Shown here piece after piece: positions 1 to 8,893 of a stretch of 45,430 nucleotides of DNA. The notes under the pieces are model-generated. The model did no database searches, was not told the origin of the DNA, and saw nothing but the letters and a program-made list of their open reading frames with translations. How positions within the stretch are numbered: position 1 is the stretch's first letter; every line of letters begins with the position of its first letter. A program made the position numbers and the translations under genes. The DNA comes from Marinobacter daepoensis DSM 16072 (GTDB taxonomy: Bacteria > Pseudomonadota > Gammaproteobacteria > Pseudomonadales > Oleiphilaceae), in assembly GCF_000421165.1 (NCBI RefSeq), contig NZ_ATWI01000001.1, positions 1 through 45,430 on the forward strand, read 5' to 3'.

Positions 1-47
1 ATCAGCGATAATACGGCCATCGTCAACCGCATAGGATCGTTGCCACC

Positions 48-992
48 ATGGATCAGATCACTTTCTCCGAAGCCGAGTACCAGACCAAGAAGCGCAAAAC
101 CCGCCGCGAGATCTTTCTGGAACGGATGGACAAGCTGATTCCCTGGAAACAGCTGGAGAAGAAGGTGGCCCGATATTACCCCAAGGGTCAGAACGGACGC
201 CCTCCCTATCCGTTGTCTGCCATGCTGCGTGTTCACTGCATGCAGTTGTTCTACAACCTCAGTGATCCTGCCATGGAAGACGCGCTGTACGAGATCGAAT
301 CCATGCGTCAGTTCGCCGGGCTGAAGCTGGACCGTCTGCCGGATGAAACCACGATTCTGAAGTTTCGTCATTTCCTGGAGCAACATGGCCTTGGCAACGT
401 GCTGTTCAAAGAAGTGAACAAGCACCTGGAGAAAAATGGCCTGATGCTGCGTGAAGGCAGCATTGTGGACGCCACCATTATCTCTGCGCCCAGCTCCACA
501 AAGAACAATTCTGGCAAGCGAGATCCTGAGATGCACCAGACCAGAAAAGGCAACGAATGGCATTTTGGCATGAAGATGCACATTGGTGTCGATGACACGC
601 TGGGTCTGATCCACAGCATCGACACCACTGCTGCCAATGTTCATGACATCGTGCCTTCCGGCAAGCTATTGCACGGTGAAGAGCAGCGAGTATTCGGTGA
701 TGCCGGCTACCTTGGCCTCCAAAAATGGGCGGAGCATAAAAACCGCAAGAACGTGTCCTGGTTTATCGCCAAGCGCCCTGGTGCTCGGAAAACCCTGGAT
801 GCCGACAAGCTGAAAGCCGAGAAAATCAAAGCCAGCATCCGCTCAAAAGTGGAACATCCGTTCCGGTACATCAAACAGGTCTTCGGCTACAGCAAAGTCC
901 GCTATCGCGGCTTGGCCAAGAACAACAACCGGCTGCATTTGCTGGCCGCGTTCAGCAACCTACTGATCGGTGAAAAATACCTACTGGCGTAG
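48..992 (+). CDS. IS5-family transposase (DDE type)
   Basis: Transposase of an IS5-type insertion sequence; it cuts and rejoins the element's ends. The 314-residue protein has the family layout: an N-terminal DUF772-like segment (about residues 15-110, with RPPYPLSAMLRVHCMQ), then a DDE catalytic core. The likely acidic residues are the D in VDATIISAP, the D in FGDAGYLG and the E in RSKVEHPFRYIKQVFG, the last being the classic IS5 YREK-like region. The frame is intact and of normal length, so the element may be active. Only 47 bases precede the ATG and no left terminal repeat is seen there, so the left end lies outside the window. Sure of the family; the subgroup is inferred. Confidence 0.93.
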   Translation: MDQITFSEAEYQTKKRKTRREIFLERMDKLIPWKQLEKKVARYYPKGQNGRPPYPLSAMLRVHCMQLFYNLSDPAMEDALYEIESMRQFAGLKLDRLPDETTILKFRHFLEQHGLGNVLFKEVNKHLEKNGLMLREGSIVDATIISAPSSTKNNSGKRDPEMHQTRKGNEWHFGMKMHIGVDDTLGLIHSIDTTAANVHDIVPSGKLLHGEEQRVFGDAGYLGLQKWAEHKNRKNVSWFIAKRPGARKTLDADKLKAEKIKASIRSKVEHPFRYIKQVFGYSKVRYRGLAKNNNRLHLLAAFSNLLIGEKYLLA

Positions 993-1111
993 GGCCAGTG
1001 CGCCTGTTTTCCGCCAAAACGGCGGTAGACGGGTAAAAAACAGACAAACAACGGGAGGGTAGTGTTTGAATTCTCGATCTTTTGCCGGCTCATGCCGATG
1101 AAAATTGGCGG

Positions 1112-1127
1112 TTATTCAGACTCTCCC
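1112..1127. repeat. Probable right terminal inverted repeat of the IS5-type element
   Basis: The bases TTATTCAGACTCTCCC end directly before TAA. Read inward this is GGGAGAGTCTGAATAA, a plausible IS5-type terminus. The CTAA at 1127-1130 fits the YTAR target preference of IS5 elements. The left repeat is outside the window, so the match between ends cannot be tested here. A short CCGCC/GGCGG hairpin (1011-1025) lies between the transposase stop and this end. Confidence 0.55.
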
Positions 1128-1200
1128 TAACTCCCCAGGAATAGAGGTTGATACGAGTGGTGTGAACTATGGCAAAGGTCACGGTCATGCTCCCAACTAA
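1127..1200 (+). pseudogene. Possible 3' remnant of a gene interrupted by the insertion sequence
   Basis: Directly after the element's right end one plus-strand frame stays open to the TAA at 1198-1200 and reads NSPGIEVDTSGVNYGKGHGH and then APN. Its Gly/His-rich composition looks protein-like, but the stretch is only about 24 codons and has no start of its own. It would be the C-terminal tail of a gene whose front part lies left of the element, outside the window. The family is not recognised, and chance openness is possible. Confidence 0.25.
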
Positions 1201-1394
1201 CACGCGCTATATACAGATGAATTATTGACTGCGCTCATGATTTACCGTTGAGCCCAGCGTTGAACACACAACCTGAAAGTTCGCTTTGCGACCATAGCGG
1301 CCAACTTATGATGTCATTGCGACTGTTGGCTGGCGTCAGCGCCTGTCGCTCGCAGGCAATCGTCAGGAGCCGCTGATTTTCCGGGGTGATCTGA
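1201..1394. other. Intergenic stretch with no recognised gene
   Basis: This lies between the insertion-sequence flank and the end of the PilZ gene. One minus-strand frame is open to a stop at about 1235 and reads DQITPENQRLLTIACERQAL and onward. The frame continues into the PilZ gene only as a shadow and has no start or ribosome-binding site of its own, so it is not called as a gene. No terminator with a U-tract, tRNA or clear promoter was found. Confidence 0.4.
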
Positions 1395-1772
1395 TCAGCA
1401 CGCGTAGCGGTTGTAGAAGCCTTCGATCCGGGACAGGGCGTTGTCCATTGAGCGGGTGTAGGCGTTTTTGTCGAGGCAGTAGGCAAACTGCAGGCTGATC
1501 CGGTAGCCGGCCTGAAACGGCTGGCAGGCAATGGCCCGGGCGCCGATACCTTGCTCATTGATGTACTTGCCTTTGATATCCAGTATCAGCCGAACCCCTG
1601 CGTCGACCGGTCGCGGGCAAAGAACCGCCATGCCGTACCGGTTCATGTCCAGGCAGGTGACGCTCACCGGATGTCTGCCCCGGGCAAAGAAGCCGTATTC
1701 ACGAAGCTGGACCTGAAGGCACGAGGCGGGAAAACGATCCTTGATGCGGCGGTCTGCCGAGTGATTCGTCAT
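1395..1772 (-). CDS. PilZ-domain protein (possible c-di-GMP receptor)
   Basis: A 125-residue single-domain protein. An RxxxR-like motif (R9-R13, in RRIKDRF) precedes a beta-rich domain with DMNRYG at 42-47. This matches the PilZ (D/N)xSxxG motif except that Asn replaces Ser. PilZ proteins bind cyclic di-GMP in the cytoplasm and alter motility, adhesion or exopolysaccharide. With the Ser changed, binding is plausible but unproven. The gene is transcribed towards the insertion sequence and is alone on its strand. No clear Shine-Dalgarno precedes the ATG, so the start is less sure than the family. Confidence 0.8.
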   Translation of the reverse strand: MTNHSADRRIKDRFPASCLQVQLREYGFFARGRHPVSVTCLDMNRYGMAVLCPRPVDAGVRLILDIKGKYINEQGIGARAIACQPFQAGYRISLQFAYCLDKNAYTRSMDNALSRIEGFYNRYAC

Positions 1773-1935
1773 TTTCTATTCACTGCGTGTCTTGTCGTTG
1801 TTGTTGCCGGGAAAGGCCCGGATAGAGAAGTGTAGTAATCGATGCTCTGGATGAAAAATAGCCAGCGCATGATTTGTGAACGGGTTGGCATTTGAGGTCT
1901 CGCGGGAGGCCTTTCGATAAAACCGGACGAGGTAC

Positions 1936-1964
1936 GCGACAGGCCCGGCCCCAGGCACTACAAT
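1936..1964 (+). promoter_or_regulatory. Candidate promoter for the Lon-like protease gene
   Basis: GCGACA (1936-1941), a 17-base spacer and TACAAT (1959-1964) lie 46 bases before the TTG start. The -10 box is good (5/6), but the -35 box matches the consensus at only four positions. No heat-shock-type promoter was recognised. Confidence 0.3.
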
Positions 1965-2009
1965 GGCCAGCCTGAAATCCTACAAAACTGACCGTAATGG
2001 GAAGCCGAT

Positions 2010-4418
2010 TTGAAGTCACTGCCTCTGCACCAGCTGTATAAAGCCTGCGTCCTCAAAGACCTTCCGTTCAAAACCACAAGGCAACTGGAACCCCTGGCTG
2101 AAATTGTTGGCCAGAACCGGGCTCAGGAGGCGGTGCGCTTTGCTCTGGCGATGCCCCATGGCGGCTACAACGTGTATGCCGTTGGCCGAAACGGGTTGGG
2201 TAAGCGCACCATGATGCTGCGTTATCTGGAGCATCATGTGGATACCCGGCAGCAGAGCCACGACTGGTGTTATGTCGCCAATTTTGAGGAGCCTCGCAAC
2301 CCGAAACTGCTGCAGTTGCCGGGCGGGCTGGGTACCCAGCTCAAGCAGGATATGGAAAAGCTGATGGCACGCCTGGTGAAAACGATTCCCCAGACGTTTG
2401 ACAGTGACAGCTTTCTGGAGCGCTCAGAGCAACTCAAGAACGATTACGGCCAACGGCAGGAAGACGAGCTGGCGAAACTTGCAGCCCAGGCAAAACGCAA
2501 GAAGGTAAGGCTGACGGTTACCACGCCGGGAGGCTATCGTCTGGTGGCCATGAATGGCGACGAGCCCCACACCGCTGAAAGCTTCCAGGCTCTGACGGAG
2601 GAGCAGCGGGACAAGTTTGAGGATTCCATTAACAAGCTTGAGAAGAAGCTGCGCCAGGCCCTGCGGAAAATGGCAGACTGGGAGCAGGAATACGCCGACA
2701 AGCAACAAGCTTTGAATCAGGAGACCCTGGAGGGGATCTCCGGGCACCAGATTGATGAGTTGGTGCAGACGTATCGCGAGCAGCCGGATGTCGTCGCGTA
2801 TCTGGAAGCGGTGCGCAAGGATCTGGTGGATAATCTGGATATCTTTCTGGAAGACGATGAAGAGCAGGCCGCCATTGCCTGGGCGTCTCTGGACAAAAAG
2901 ATGCCCCGGCGGTATCTGGTCAATCTTCTGGTGCACCAGAAAACCAACGAAGTGCCGGTGGTGGTGGAGGATAACCCTACGTACCACAACCTGTTTGGCT
3001 ACGTGGAAAATGTAACCTACAAAGGGACGGTGTTTACCGACTTCTCGCTGATCCGCCCCGGCAGTCTGCACCGGGCCAACGGTGGATATCTCCTGATGGA
3101 CGCCATCAAGGTATTGGAACAGCCGTTTGTGTGGGACGGTTTGAAGCGTGCGCTGCGCTCAAAGTCCATCCAGATCAATTCCCTGGAGCGTGAGCTGACC
3201 CTTTCCGGGACCATCTCGATAGAACCCGAAGCGGTGCCTCTGGATGTCAAGATTGTCCTGTTTGGTGACCGGGAAACCTGGATGCTGCTTCAGGAGTACG
3301 ACTCTGAGTTCGCGGAGTTGTTTCGGGTGACGGCTGATTTCGAGAATGAAATGTACCGTACGGAGGAAAGTCAGCTTCTGTATGCCAAGTTTATTGCCAG
3401 CCTCGTGGTGGAAAAACAGCTGCTGCACTGCACCAATAAAGCGGTGGCGCGTATCATTGAGCATTGCGCGCGTATGGCAGACCATCAGGACCGGTTGTCT
3501 TTGCACGCGGCCGACATCGCCAACCTCTTGCGTGAGTCGGATTTCTGGGCGCGCCAGGCTGGTGCCCGGCTGATCTCAGAAGTGCACATTGAACGGGCGC
3601 TGGAAAGCGCACGTTATCGCAGCAGCCGGATCCGCGATCAGTTCTACGATTCCATTCGCGACGGTTCCACGCTTGTGTCCACCACGGGAACCTGCGTGGG
3701 CCAGGTCAACGCGCTGTCTGTGCTGTCGACCGGCGGTTTTGAGTTCGGGTTGTCCAACCGGGTAACCGCCAGCTGTTATTATGGCGATGGCGGGGTGATG
3801 GATATTGAGCGGGATGTGAAATTGGGCGGGAATATTCACTCCAAAGGCGTGATGATCCTCAGCTCCTGGCTGGCCTCGCATTTTGCGGTCGATGATCCGA
3901 TGCATTTGTCAGCCAGCCTGACCTTTGAGCAGAATTACGGTGAAGTCGATGGCGACAGCGCCTCGCTTGCAGAACTCTGTGCGCTGATCTCCGCCTTGTC
4001 GGAGATTCCGGTGCGTCAGGACCTGGCGATTACCGGGTCGGTTAACCAGTTCGGTGAAGTTCAGCCAATCGGTGGTGTTAACGAAAAAACCGAGGGCTTC
4101 TATGCGACCTGTGAACTCAAAGGTGGCCTCACGGGCACCCAGGGCGTGATCATTCCGTCGACCAACGTCCAGAATCTGATGCTGGACAGCGAGGTGGTCC
4201 AGGCGGTCCGGGCTGGTCGTTTTTCAGTGTATGCGGTTGCCCGGGTAGAAGAGGCGGTTACACTGTTACTGGGTAAGCCTGCCGGTAAAGCCGATGACAA
4301 AGGCAGGTACCCGAAGCAGAGCGTTTTTGGCATTATCCAGCAACGACTCGAAAAAATGCGTGAGCACGAGCGGCAGGAACAGGCTCGGGACGATCATAAA
4401 GATCCGTCCATTCACTGA
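2010..4418 (+). CDS. Lon-like ATP-dependent protease (AAA_32 / LonB-type family)
   Basis: An 802-residue cytoplasmic AAA+ protease of the Lon-like family that lacks the N-terminal substrate domain of classical Lon. The Walker A region is GRNGLGKRT (residues 59-67). A long charged helical insertion follows (about 110-270), then the second half of the AAA module with a LMDAIKVLEQP region. The C-terminal Lon protease domain carries the catalytic dyad Ser650 (GDSAS) and Lys693 (GVNEKTEG). Family members degrade or remodel unknown substrates. The start is TTG at 2010 after GGGAAG; no in-frame ATG nearby fits better. It lies 38 bases upstream of a response regulator gene on the same strand and could be co-transcribed with it. 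Confidence 0.92.
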   Translation: MKSLPLHQLYKACVLKDLPFKTTRQLEPLAEIVGQNRAQEAVRFALAMPHGGYNVYAVGRNGLGKRTMMLRYLEHHVDTRQQSHDWCYVANFEEPRNPKLLQLPGGLGTQLKQDMEKLMARLVKTIPQTFDSDSFLERSEQLKNDYGQRQEDELAKLAAQAKRKKVRLTVTTPGGYRLVAMNGDEPHTAESFQALTEEQRDKFEDSINKLEKKLRQALRKMADWEQEYADKQQALNQETLEGISGHQIDELVQTYREQPDVVAYLEAVRKDLVDNLDIFLEDDEEQAAIAWASLDKKMPRRYLVNLLVHQKTNEVPVVVEDNPTYHNLFGYVENVTYKGTVFTDFSLIRPGSLHRANGGYLLMDAIKVLEQPFVWDGLKRALRSKSIQINSLERELTLSGTISIEPEAVPLDVKIVLFGDRETWMLLQEYDSEFAELFRVTADFENEMYRTEESQLLYAKFIASLVVEKQLLHCTNKAVARIIEHCARMADHQDRLSLHAADIANLLRESDFWARQAGARLISEVHIERALESARYRSSRIRDQFYDSIRDGSTLVSTTGTCVGQVNALSVLSTGGFEFGLSNRVTASCYYGDGGVMDIERDVKLGGNIHSKGVMILSSWLASHFAVDDPMHLSASLTFEQNYGEVDGDSASLAELCALISALSEIPVRQDLAITGSVNQFGEVQPIGGVNEKTEGFYATCELKGGLTGTQGVIIPSTNVQNLMLDSEVVQAVRAGRFSVYAVARVEEAVTLLLGKPAGKADDKGRYPKQSVFGIIQQRLEKMREHERQEQARDDHKDPSIH

Positions 4419-4456
4419 CCGGCACCATAATAAAACGGACAGGAGATTACAGATCC

Positions 4457-5077
4457 ATGACTGACATCCAGCAAACTGTGTACGTGGTAGAGGACGATGA
4501 AGCCGTTCGTGATTCTCTTGAACTATTGCTGAAATCCGATGGCAAGCCGGTGAAACCCTACGAGAGTGCCAACGCCTTTCTGAAAGACTATTCCGACAAA
4601 ATGGCCGGTTGTATTGTTCTGGATATCCGTATGCCCGGCATGGATGGCATGGAGCTGCAGAAAAAACTGAACGACAAGCACTCGATTCTGCCCATTATTT
4701 TTGTAACCGGCCATGGAGATGTCCCGATGGCGGTGGATGCGATGAAGGAGGGGGCGGTTGACTTTATCCAGAAGCCCTACCGGGAAGAGGCGCTGCTGGA
4801 AAAAATTGAGGCAGCGCTGGAGCAGGATCTTGAGCAGCGGAAATCTCTGGACGAAAAGCAGGAAATCATCCGCCGGGTGAAGAGCCTGACGCCTCGTGAA
4901 AGAGAAATTATGGATCGTATGATTGCGGGCCAGGCCAACAAGGTGATCGCCATCGAGCTGGAGATCAGTCAGCGCACGGTTGAAATTCACCGCTCCCGGG
5001 TTATGCACAAGATGGGTACCCATTCATTGGCTCATCTTGTACGTATGGTTCTGTCCGTAAAGGACCTTATCGACTAG
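4457..5077 (+). CDS. FixJ/NarL-type response regulator
   Basis: A 206-residue DNA-binding response regulator. The receiver domain (1-120) has the acidic pocket EDD (12-14), phosphoacceptor Asp56 in VLDIRMPGMDG, and Lys106 in FIQKPY. A linker leads to a LuxR-type helix-turn-helix (about 143-200, LTPREREIM ... SQRTVEIHRSRVMHKMG). The MPGMDGMELQ and VTGHGDVPMAVDAMK sequences are typical of the FixJ group. A good ribosome site, GGACAGGAG, precedes the ATG. The histidine kinase 51 bases downstream is the obvious partner, making this a FixL/FixJ-like pair. The signal and target genes are unknown. Confidence 0.93.
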   Translation: MTDIQQTVYVVEDDEAVRDSLELLLKSDGKPVKPYESANAFLKDYSDKMAGCIVLDIRMPGMDGMELQKKLNDKHSILPIIFVTGHGDVPMAVDAMKEGAVDFIQKPYREEALLEKIEAALEQDLEQRKSLDEKQEIIRRVKSLTPREREIMDRMIAGQANKVIAIELEISQRTVEIHRSRVMHKMGTHSLAHLVRMVLSVKDLID

Positions 5078-5128
5078 GTTGGCCGGCGCCGTCATTATAT
5101 CTGAACGTTTTTAACCGGCCGTATTTCT

Positions 5129-6697
5129 ATGACTGAAACTGTCAGTGAGAACTCTGAGGTCACCGTTCTGCTGGTGGACGATAACCCGCAGAACCTGAAA
5201 GTCCTCTACGAGACCCTGAAAGACAAAGGTTACCGGTTGCTGATTGCCAATGAGGGCGAGAAGGCACTGGATCTTGCCCATCGACATCATCCGGAAGTGA
5301 TTCTTCTGGATATCATGATGCCTGAGATGGATGGTTATGAAGTGTGCGAGCGCCTCAAGGCTGATCCGCAGACGGCGGATTGTGCCGTGGTGTTTCTGTC
5401 TGCGCTCGATGATCTTCAGGCCAAGGTCAAAGGTTTCTCCCTTGGCGGTGCGGATTATATTTCCAAACCCTTCCAGTCTCAGGAAGTCATTGTTCGGGTT
5501 AAAACCCACGCACAGGTGATTCGTCTGGAGCGTGAGCTTCAGGCGAGGAATCGGGAACTTCAAAGCGACCAGACCCGGATTCTGAACTCGATCAGCGAGG
5601 GCATCTATGGTCTGGATGAGCATGGCGTTATCGAGTTTGCCAACCCGGCTGCAGCGATGATCATGGGGTGTCCGGTTGAAGATCTGATTGGTCAGAATTT
5701 CTTTGAACGGCATTTTTCCACCGCGGCTGAGTCCGAAGACAACCTGCCGGTGATGGCTACCTGCCGGCAAGGTGTGGCAGAAAATCAACGCAATATCCGT
5801 ATGCTACGGTCTGACGGTTCGGGGTTCCCCGGTGAGTACCGGTCGACACCAAAACTTGATAATGAGGAACTCCATGGCGCCGTGGTGGTGTTCCGGGATA
5901 TCACCACAGAGCTTGAGAACGAGCAGGCGCTGGAAGACGCCAGGACTATGGTTCAGGAGCAGCGCGATCAGCTTGCTCATACTTCCCGGTTGAGCACTAT
6001 GGGAGAGATGGCGGCGGGATTCGCCCACGAAGTCAATCAGCCGCTGACCGCTATTACCAACTATGCCCGTGTGGCCAAGCGGATGATGGGCAAGGAGCAG
6101 CCAGACCTGGTTCTGTTGCAGGAGACTCTCGATAAAATCGAGGCTCAGTCTCACCGCGCCAGTGAAATTATTCGTCGGATCCGGCGTTTCATGAAGAAGC
6201 CCGCCACTGGGAAAGAAGTATTGGCAGTGCCTGGCCTGCTGGATGATACCCGTCAGTTTGCCGAAGTGGACATGCGCAATAACGAAGGCGGTATTGAGGT
6301 TCAGGTGGAGGAGGCATTGCCAGAGGTGCTGGCTGATCCGATCCAGGTTCAGCAGGTGGCGTTGAACCTGATCCGCAACGCTCTGGAGGCGACCCGCAGT
6401 GCCGGAGTCTCAGCGTCGGTGGAGGTGAGCGCCCGTCAGTGTGGCGACAAGTGTGTGCGCATTCAGGTGAGGGACCACGGTGTCGGGGTCTCTGAAGAAG
6501 ACGAGGAGAAGCTCTTCCATCCCTTCCACACCACCAAAGACGATGGCATGGGGATCGGTTTGGCGACTTGCCGGTCGTTGATTCAGGCTCAGGGTGGAGA
6601 GATCGGCTATGAGCGCCCGGAAGGCGAGGGTGCCTGCTTCTGGTTTACCCTGCCGATAGCCGGAGCCCAGGGTCCGTCCTGCGCTCCGGAGTGCTGA
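5129..6697 (+). CDS. Histidine kinase with N-terminal receiver domain (REC-PAS-HisKA-HATPase)
   Basis: A 522-residue soluble sensor kinase; no membrane segment is visible. The receiver domain is at the front (1-125) with phosphoacceptor Asp61 (LLDIMMPEMDGYEV) and KPF near 113. A PAS domain follows (about 148-262), then a coiled linker, HisKA with His300 (GFAHEVNQPL, the FixL-like H-box) and a HATPase domain with NLIRNALEA, DHGVGV and GMGIGLA boxes. It probably phosphorylates the FixJ-type regulator just upstream; its own receiver may gate or store phosphate. No convincing Shine-Dalgarno is seen before the ATG, so translation may depend on the upstream gene. Nothing in the PAS sequence shows a heme site. 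Confidence 0.93.
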   Translation: MTETVSENSEVTVLLVDDNPQNLKVLYETLKDKGYRLLIANEGEKALDLAHRHHPEVILLDIMMPEMDGYEVCERLKADPQTADCAVVFLSALDDLQAKVKGFSLGGADYISKPFQSQEVIVRVKTHAQVIRLERELQARNRELQSDQTRILNSISEGIYGLDEHGVIEFANPAAAMIMGCPVEDLIGQNFFERHFSTAAESEDNLPVMATCRQGVAENQRNIRMLRSDGSGFPGEYRSTPKLDNEELHGAVVVFRDITTELENEQALEDARTMVQEQRDQLAHTSRLSTMGEMAAGFAHEVNQPLTAITNYARVAKRMMGKEQPDLVLLQETLDKIEAQSHRASEIIRRIRRFMKKPATGKEVLAVPGLLDDTRQFAEVDMRNNEGGIEVQVEEALPEVLADPIQVQQVALNLIRNALEATRSAGVSASVEVSARQCGDKCVRIQVRDHGVGVSEEDEEKLFHPFHTTKDDGMGIGLATCRSLIQAQGGEIGYERPEGEGACFWFTLPIAGAQGPSCAPEC

Positions 6698-6712
6698 GTT
6701 CGCAATACCTTC

Positions 6713-7588
6713 CTATAGCCAGTCGACGCACCCCGTAAAGTGAGGTGCGTCGCCTCCTGCATTCAGCAGTTGGTAGTCCCACCTGTCGTCACCGGTTTTC
6801 CAGTTCAGTATGGCGGCCCCTGGAAGCAGCAGAGGTTTCTTGAATTGACAGCTGGCACGGACCGGGCCTTCTTTCCAGTCTTTTTGTGTCTCCAGAAGAG
6901 CCAGGGCTCTGGCCTTGCTCCACATGCCGTGTGCGATAGCTCTGGGGAACCCGAACGCTTTTGCGCTGAGCGCATGCAAGTGAATCGGGTTTCTGTCGCC
7001 GGAAACCTTGGCGTATTGGCGCCCCAGGTTCTCTGGTGCCGTGATGGTTTCGGAGCAAGGGTAGTTCGCCAGCGGAGGCATCTGCTTTGTGGCCTGGTTG
7101 CTGGTTGCTGGCTTCTTCCGGAACAATGTGGTGCTGGCTTCTTCCCAGACCAGTCGCCCTGAGGCTCTGGCTTCCGTTACCAGATCAAACTCCAACCCCC
7201 GTTCGGTGCTCTGCTGATTGGCCAGGGTAACGTGCAGGTCCAGGTTTTCTCCTGTGCCCAGCGGGCGGTGTTGGGTAATGGTGTTGCGAAGGTGTACCAG
7301 GCCCAGAAGCGGTAGAGGGAAGGCGGGCTCTGTCAGAAGCTTCAGGTGCAGGGGGAAGGCCAGAATATGTGGCCAGGTGATCGGCAGAGTGGCTCCGTGG
7401 CGAAAGCCACAGAGTGTCCGGTAGTCTGCCAGCGTTGGCGTATCGGTTGATACGCCTAGCAGATGGGCCTCTAGCGCAGGGATGGCAGGTTCGGCTTCTT
7501 GGCCATGCCTGTTTTTGGGCAACAGGGCCTTCCCATACAGTGGCAGCAGGGCTGGCGGGGTGTGCCGGTAGACCATTGGCTTTGGCAT
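6713..7588 (-). CDS. MaoC-like acyl dehydratase / enoyl-CoA hydratase 2 family protein
   Basis: A 291-residue protein from the start at 7588, chosen because AAGGAG sits 8-13 bases upstream; an in-frame ATG 20 codons earlier has no such site. The C-terminal half carries the MaoC hot-dog hydratase motif: YAKVSGDRNPIH, with the Asp and His (D198, H203 in this numbering) expected to be catalytic, followed by FGFPRAIAHGMW. The N-terminal half looks like a degenerate second hot-dog domain. Family members hydrate 2-enoyl-CoA or dehydrate 3-hydroxyacyl-CoA. A role in lipid metabolism fits fadH further along. It is divergent from an AraC-type gene that may control it. Confidence 0.82.
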   Translation of the reverse strand: MPKPMVYRHTPPALLPLYGKALLPKNRHGQEAEPAIPALEAHLLGVSTDTPTLADYRTLCGFRHGATLPITWPHILAFPLHLKLLTEPAFPLPLLGLVHLRNTITQHRPLGTGENLDLHVTLANQQSTERGLEFDLVTEARASGRLVWEEASTTLFRKKPATSNQATKQMPPLANYPCSETITAPENLGRQYAKVSGDRNPIHLHALSAKAFGFPRAIAHGMWSKARALALLETQKDWKEGPVRASCQFKKPLLLPGAAILNWKTGDDRWDYQLLNAGGDAPHFTGCVDWL

Positions 7589-7824
7589 GGTGGCGCTCTC
7601 CTTCGGTGGCCGGAGGCCTGAATTCGTGTTAGCTGATTGTGACGGCATGGCGGTTTATTCTGGGTATGACCAAATTTCGGTACAACTGTGCCTCAGTGGC
7701 CTGATATGCTCTAATGTACGACTAAAGTCTGGCAAACCCGGCCAGACGTGGCATTGACCTTGCGTGCTCCGGAGCCTGTCCGGCGGGTCAAAGTAGTAAC
7801 CAATAAATAAAAAAGCGGGATACT

Positions 7825-8856
7825 ATGCAGGAATTACGTGATGCAGGCGTCATGCTGCGCCTGATATACGAGGCAATGAAGCGTAAGGGTGTCGATACCG
7901 ATGCCATTTTTAACCGCCTTGGCGTTGACGAGCAGTATGTATACACAGATCAGTTAAGAACGCCCCACAGCGCTCAGCTTTATTTCTGGCAGGCGGTGGA
8001 GGAGGTGTCGGGGGACCCGGATGTGGGGCTTCACCTAGGGGCAATGTTGCCCGCCTATAAAGGGCAGGTGCTGGAATATCTGTTCCTGAGCAGCCCCAGT
8101 TTTGGTGAAGGCTTGCGGAGGGCGCTGAACTATCAGCGTCTGTTGAGTGATGCGGCCAATACCGAGGTCTTTGTTGACGGTCAAGAAGCCTGCATGGTTC
8201 TGGATGCTGCGTCTGAAGAAGTACGGCGGTTGCGGCATTTCAATGAGTGTTTTGTCCAGGGGGTGATTACATTCTTCCGGTCGATAACCGATGGCAATTT
8301 TTACCCGTCGAGAATTGAATTCGAGCACGAACGCGAACAGGGGCAGGACCATGTTCGTGAGGTGCTGGGGTGTGACGTGGTTTTCGGCGCCGAAGAAAAT
8401 CGCCTGTATTTCCCCACGGAATTTATGTCTCACGCATCCCCTCACGCTGAGCCGGAGTTGCTGGCGCTGCATGAGAGGTTTGCCAGCGAGCAGGTTGCCC
8501 GGCTTGAGAAAAAGGACATTGTCGGGCAGGTGGAGCGAATTATTGCTGAACTTCTCGATAGTGGAGAAGTTACGCTGGATGCTGTTGCTGAAAGGTTAGG
8601 CATCAAGCCTCGCACGCTGCGGACCCGGCTGACGGAAGCTGAAACCAGTTTCAATCAGGTCTTGGCGGATTTTCGGTACCGGCTGGCCCGCCAGTTGCTC
8701 GCAACCACCGACGAATCCATTGATGAAATTGTTTACCTGACCGGGTTCTCGGAGCCCAGTACTTTTTATCGTGCGTTCAAACGCTGGTCTGGGATGACCC
8801 CCATTGAATACCGGAAAACCGCACAGGGTAAGGACGCCATGGTTGATGCCATGTAG
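7825..8856 (+). CDS. AraC-family transcriptional regulator (Arabinose_bd type)
   Basis: A 343-residue regulator. The first 200 residues form the ligand-binding region typical of the OruR/ArgR-like AraC group (YFWQAVEEVSGDPDVGLHLG). The C-terminal 90 residues hold the double helix-turn-helix: VTLDAVAERLGIKPRTLRTRL, then SIDEIVYLTGFSEPSTFYRAFKRWSGMTPIEYR. A weak ribosome site (GCGGGA) precedes the ATG. It is divergent from the MaoC-like gene, with a 236-base intergenic region in which operators would be expected. The ligand is unknown; a fatty-acid-derived molecule is only a guess from the neighbour. Confidence 0.92.
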   Translation: MQELRDAGVMLRLIYEAMKRKGVDTDAIFNRLGVDEQYVYTDQLRTPHSAQLYFWQAVEEVSGDPDVGLHLGAMLPAYKGQVLEYLFLSSPSFGEGLRRALNYQRLLSDAANTEVFVDGQEACMVLDAASEEVRRLRHFNECFVQGVITFFRSITDGNFYPSRIEFEHEREQGQDHVREVLGCDVVFGAEENRLYFPTEFMSHASPHAEPELLALHERFASEQVARLEKKDIVGQVERIIAELLDSGEVTLDAVAERLGIKPRTLRTRLTEAETSFNQVLADFRYRLARQLLATTDESIDEIVYLTGFSEPSTFYRAFKRWSGMTPIEYRKTAQGKDAMVDAM

Positions 8857-8893
8857 TCCGGCCCGGAAAATTGAAAAAAGTTTTGAAAAAGCG

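Noticed and set aside
1186..1260. Integron attC-like core sequences after the insertion element
   Set aside because: GTTGAGC fits GTTRRRY, but no matching RYYYAAC partner with correct spacing or arm symmetry is present and no integrase is nearby.
1235..1558. A 107-codon minus frame overlapping the PilZ gene
   Set aside because: Its first half is only the alternate reading of PilZ and it lacks a ribosome site. The tail outside PilZ looks protein-like but has no start, so it is described as intergenic.
5078..5128. GGCCGG...CCGGCC repeat between the response regulator and kinase genes as a terminator
   Set aside because: The stem is 6 bp with a loop of nearly 30 bases and no U-tract, too weak to call.
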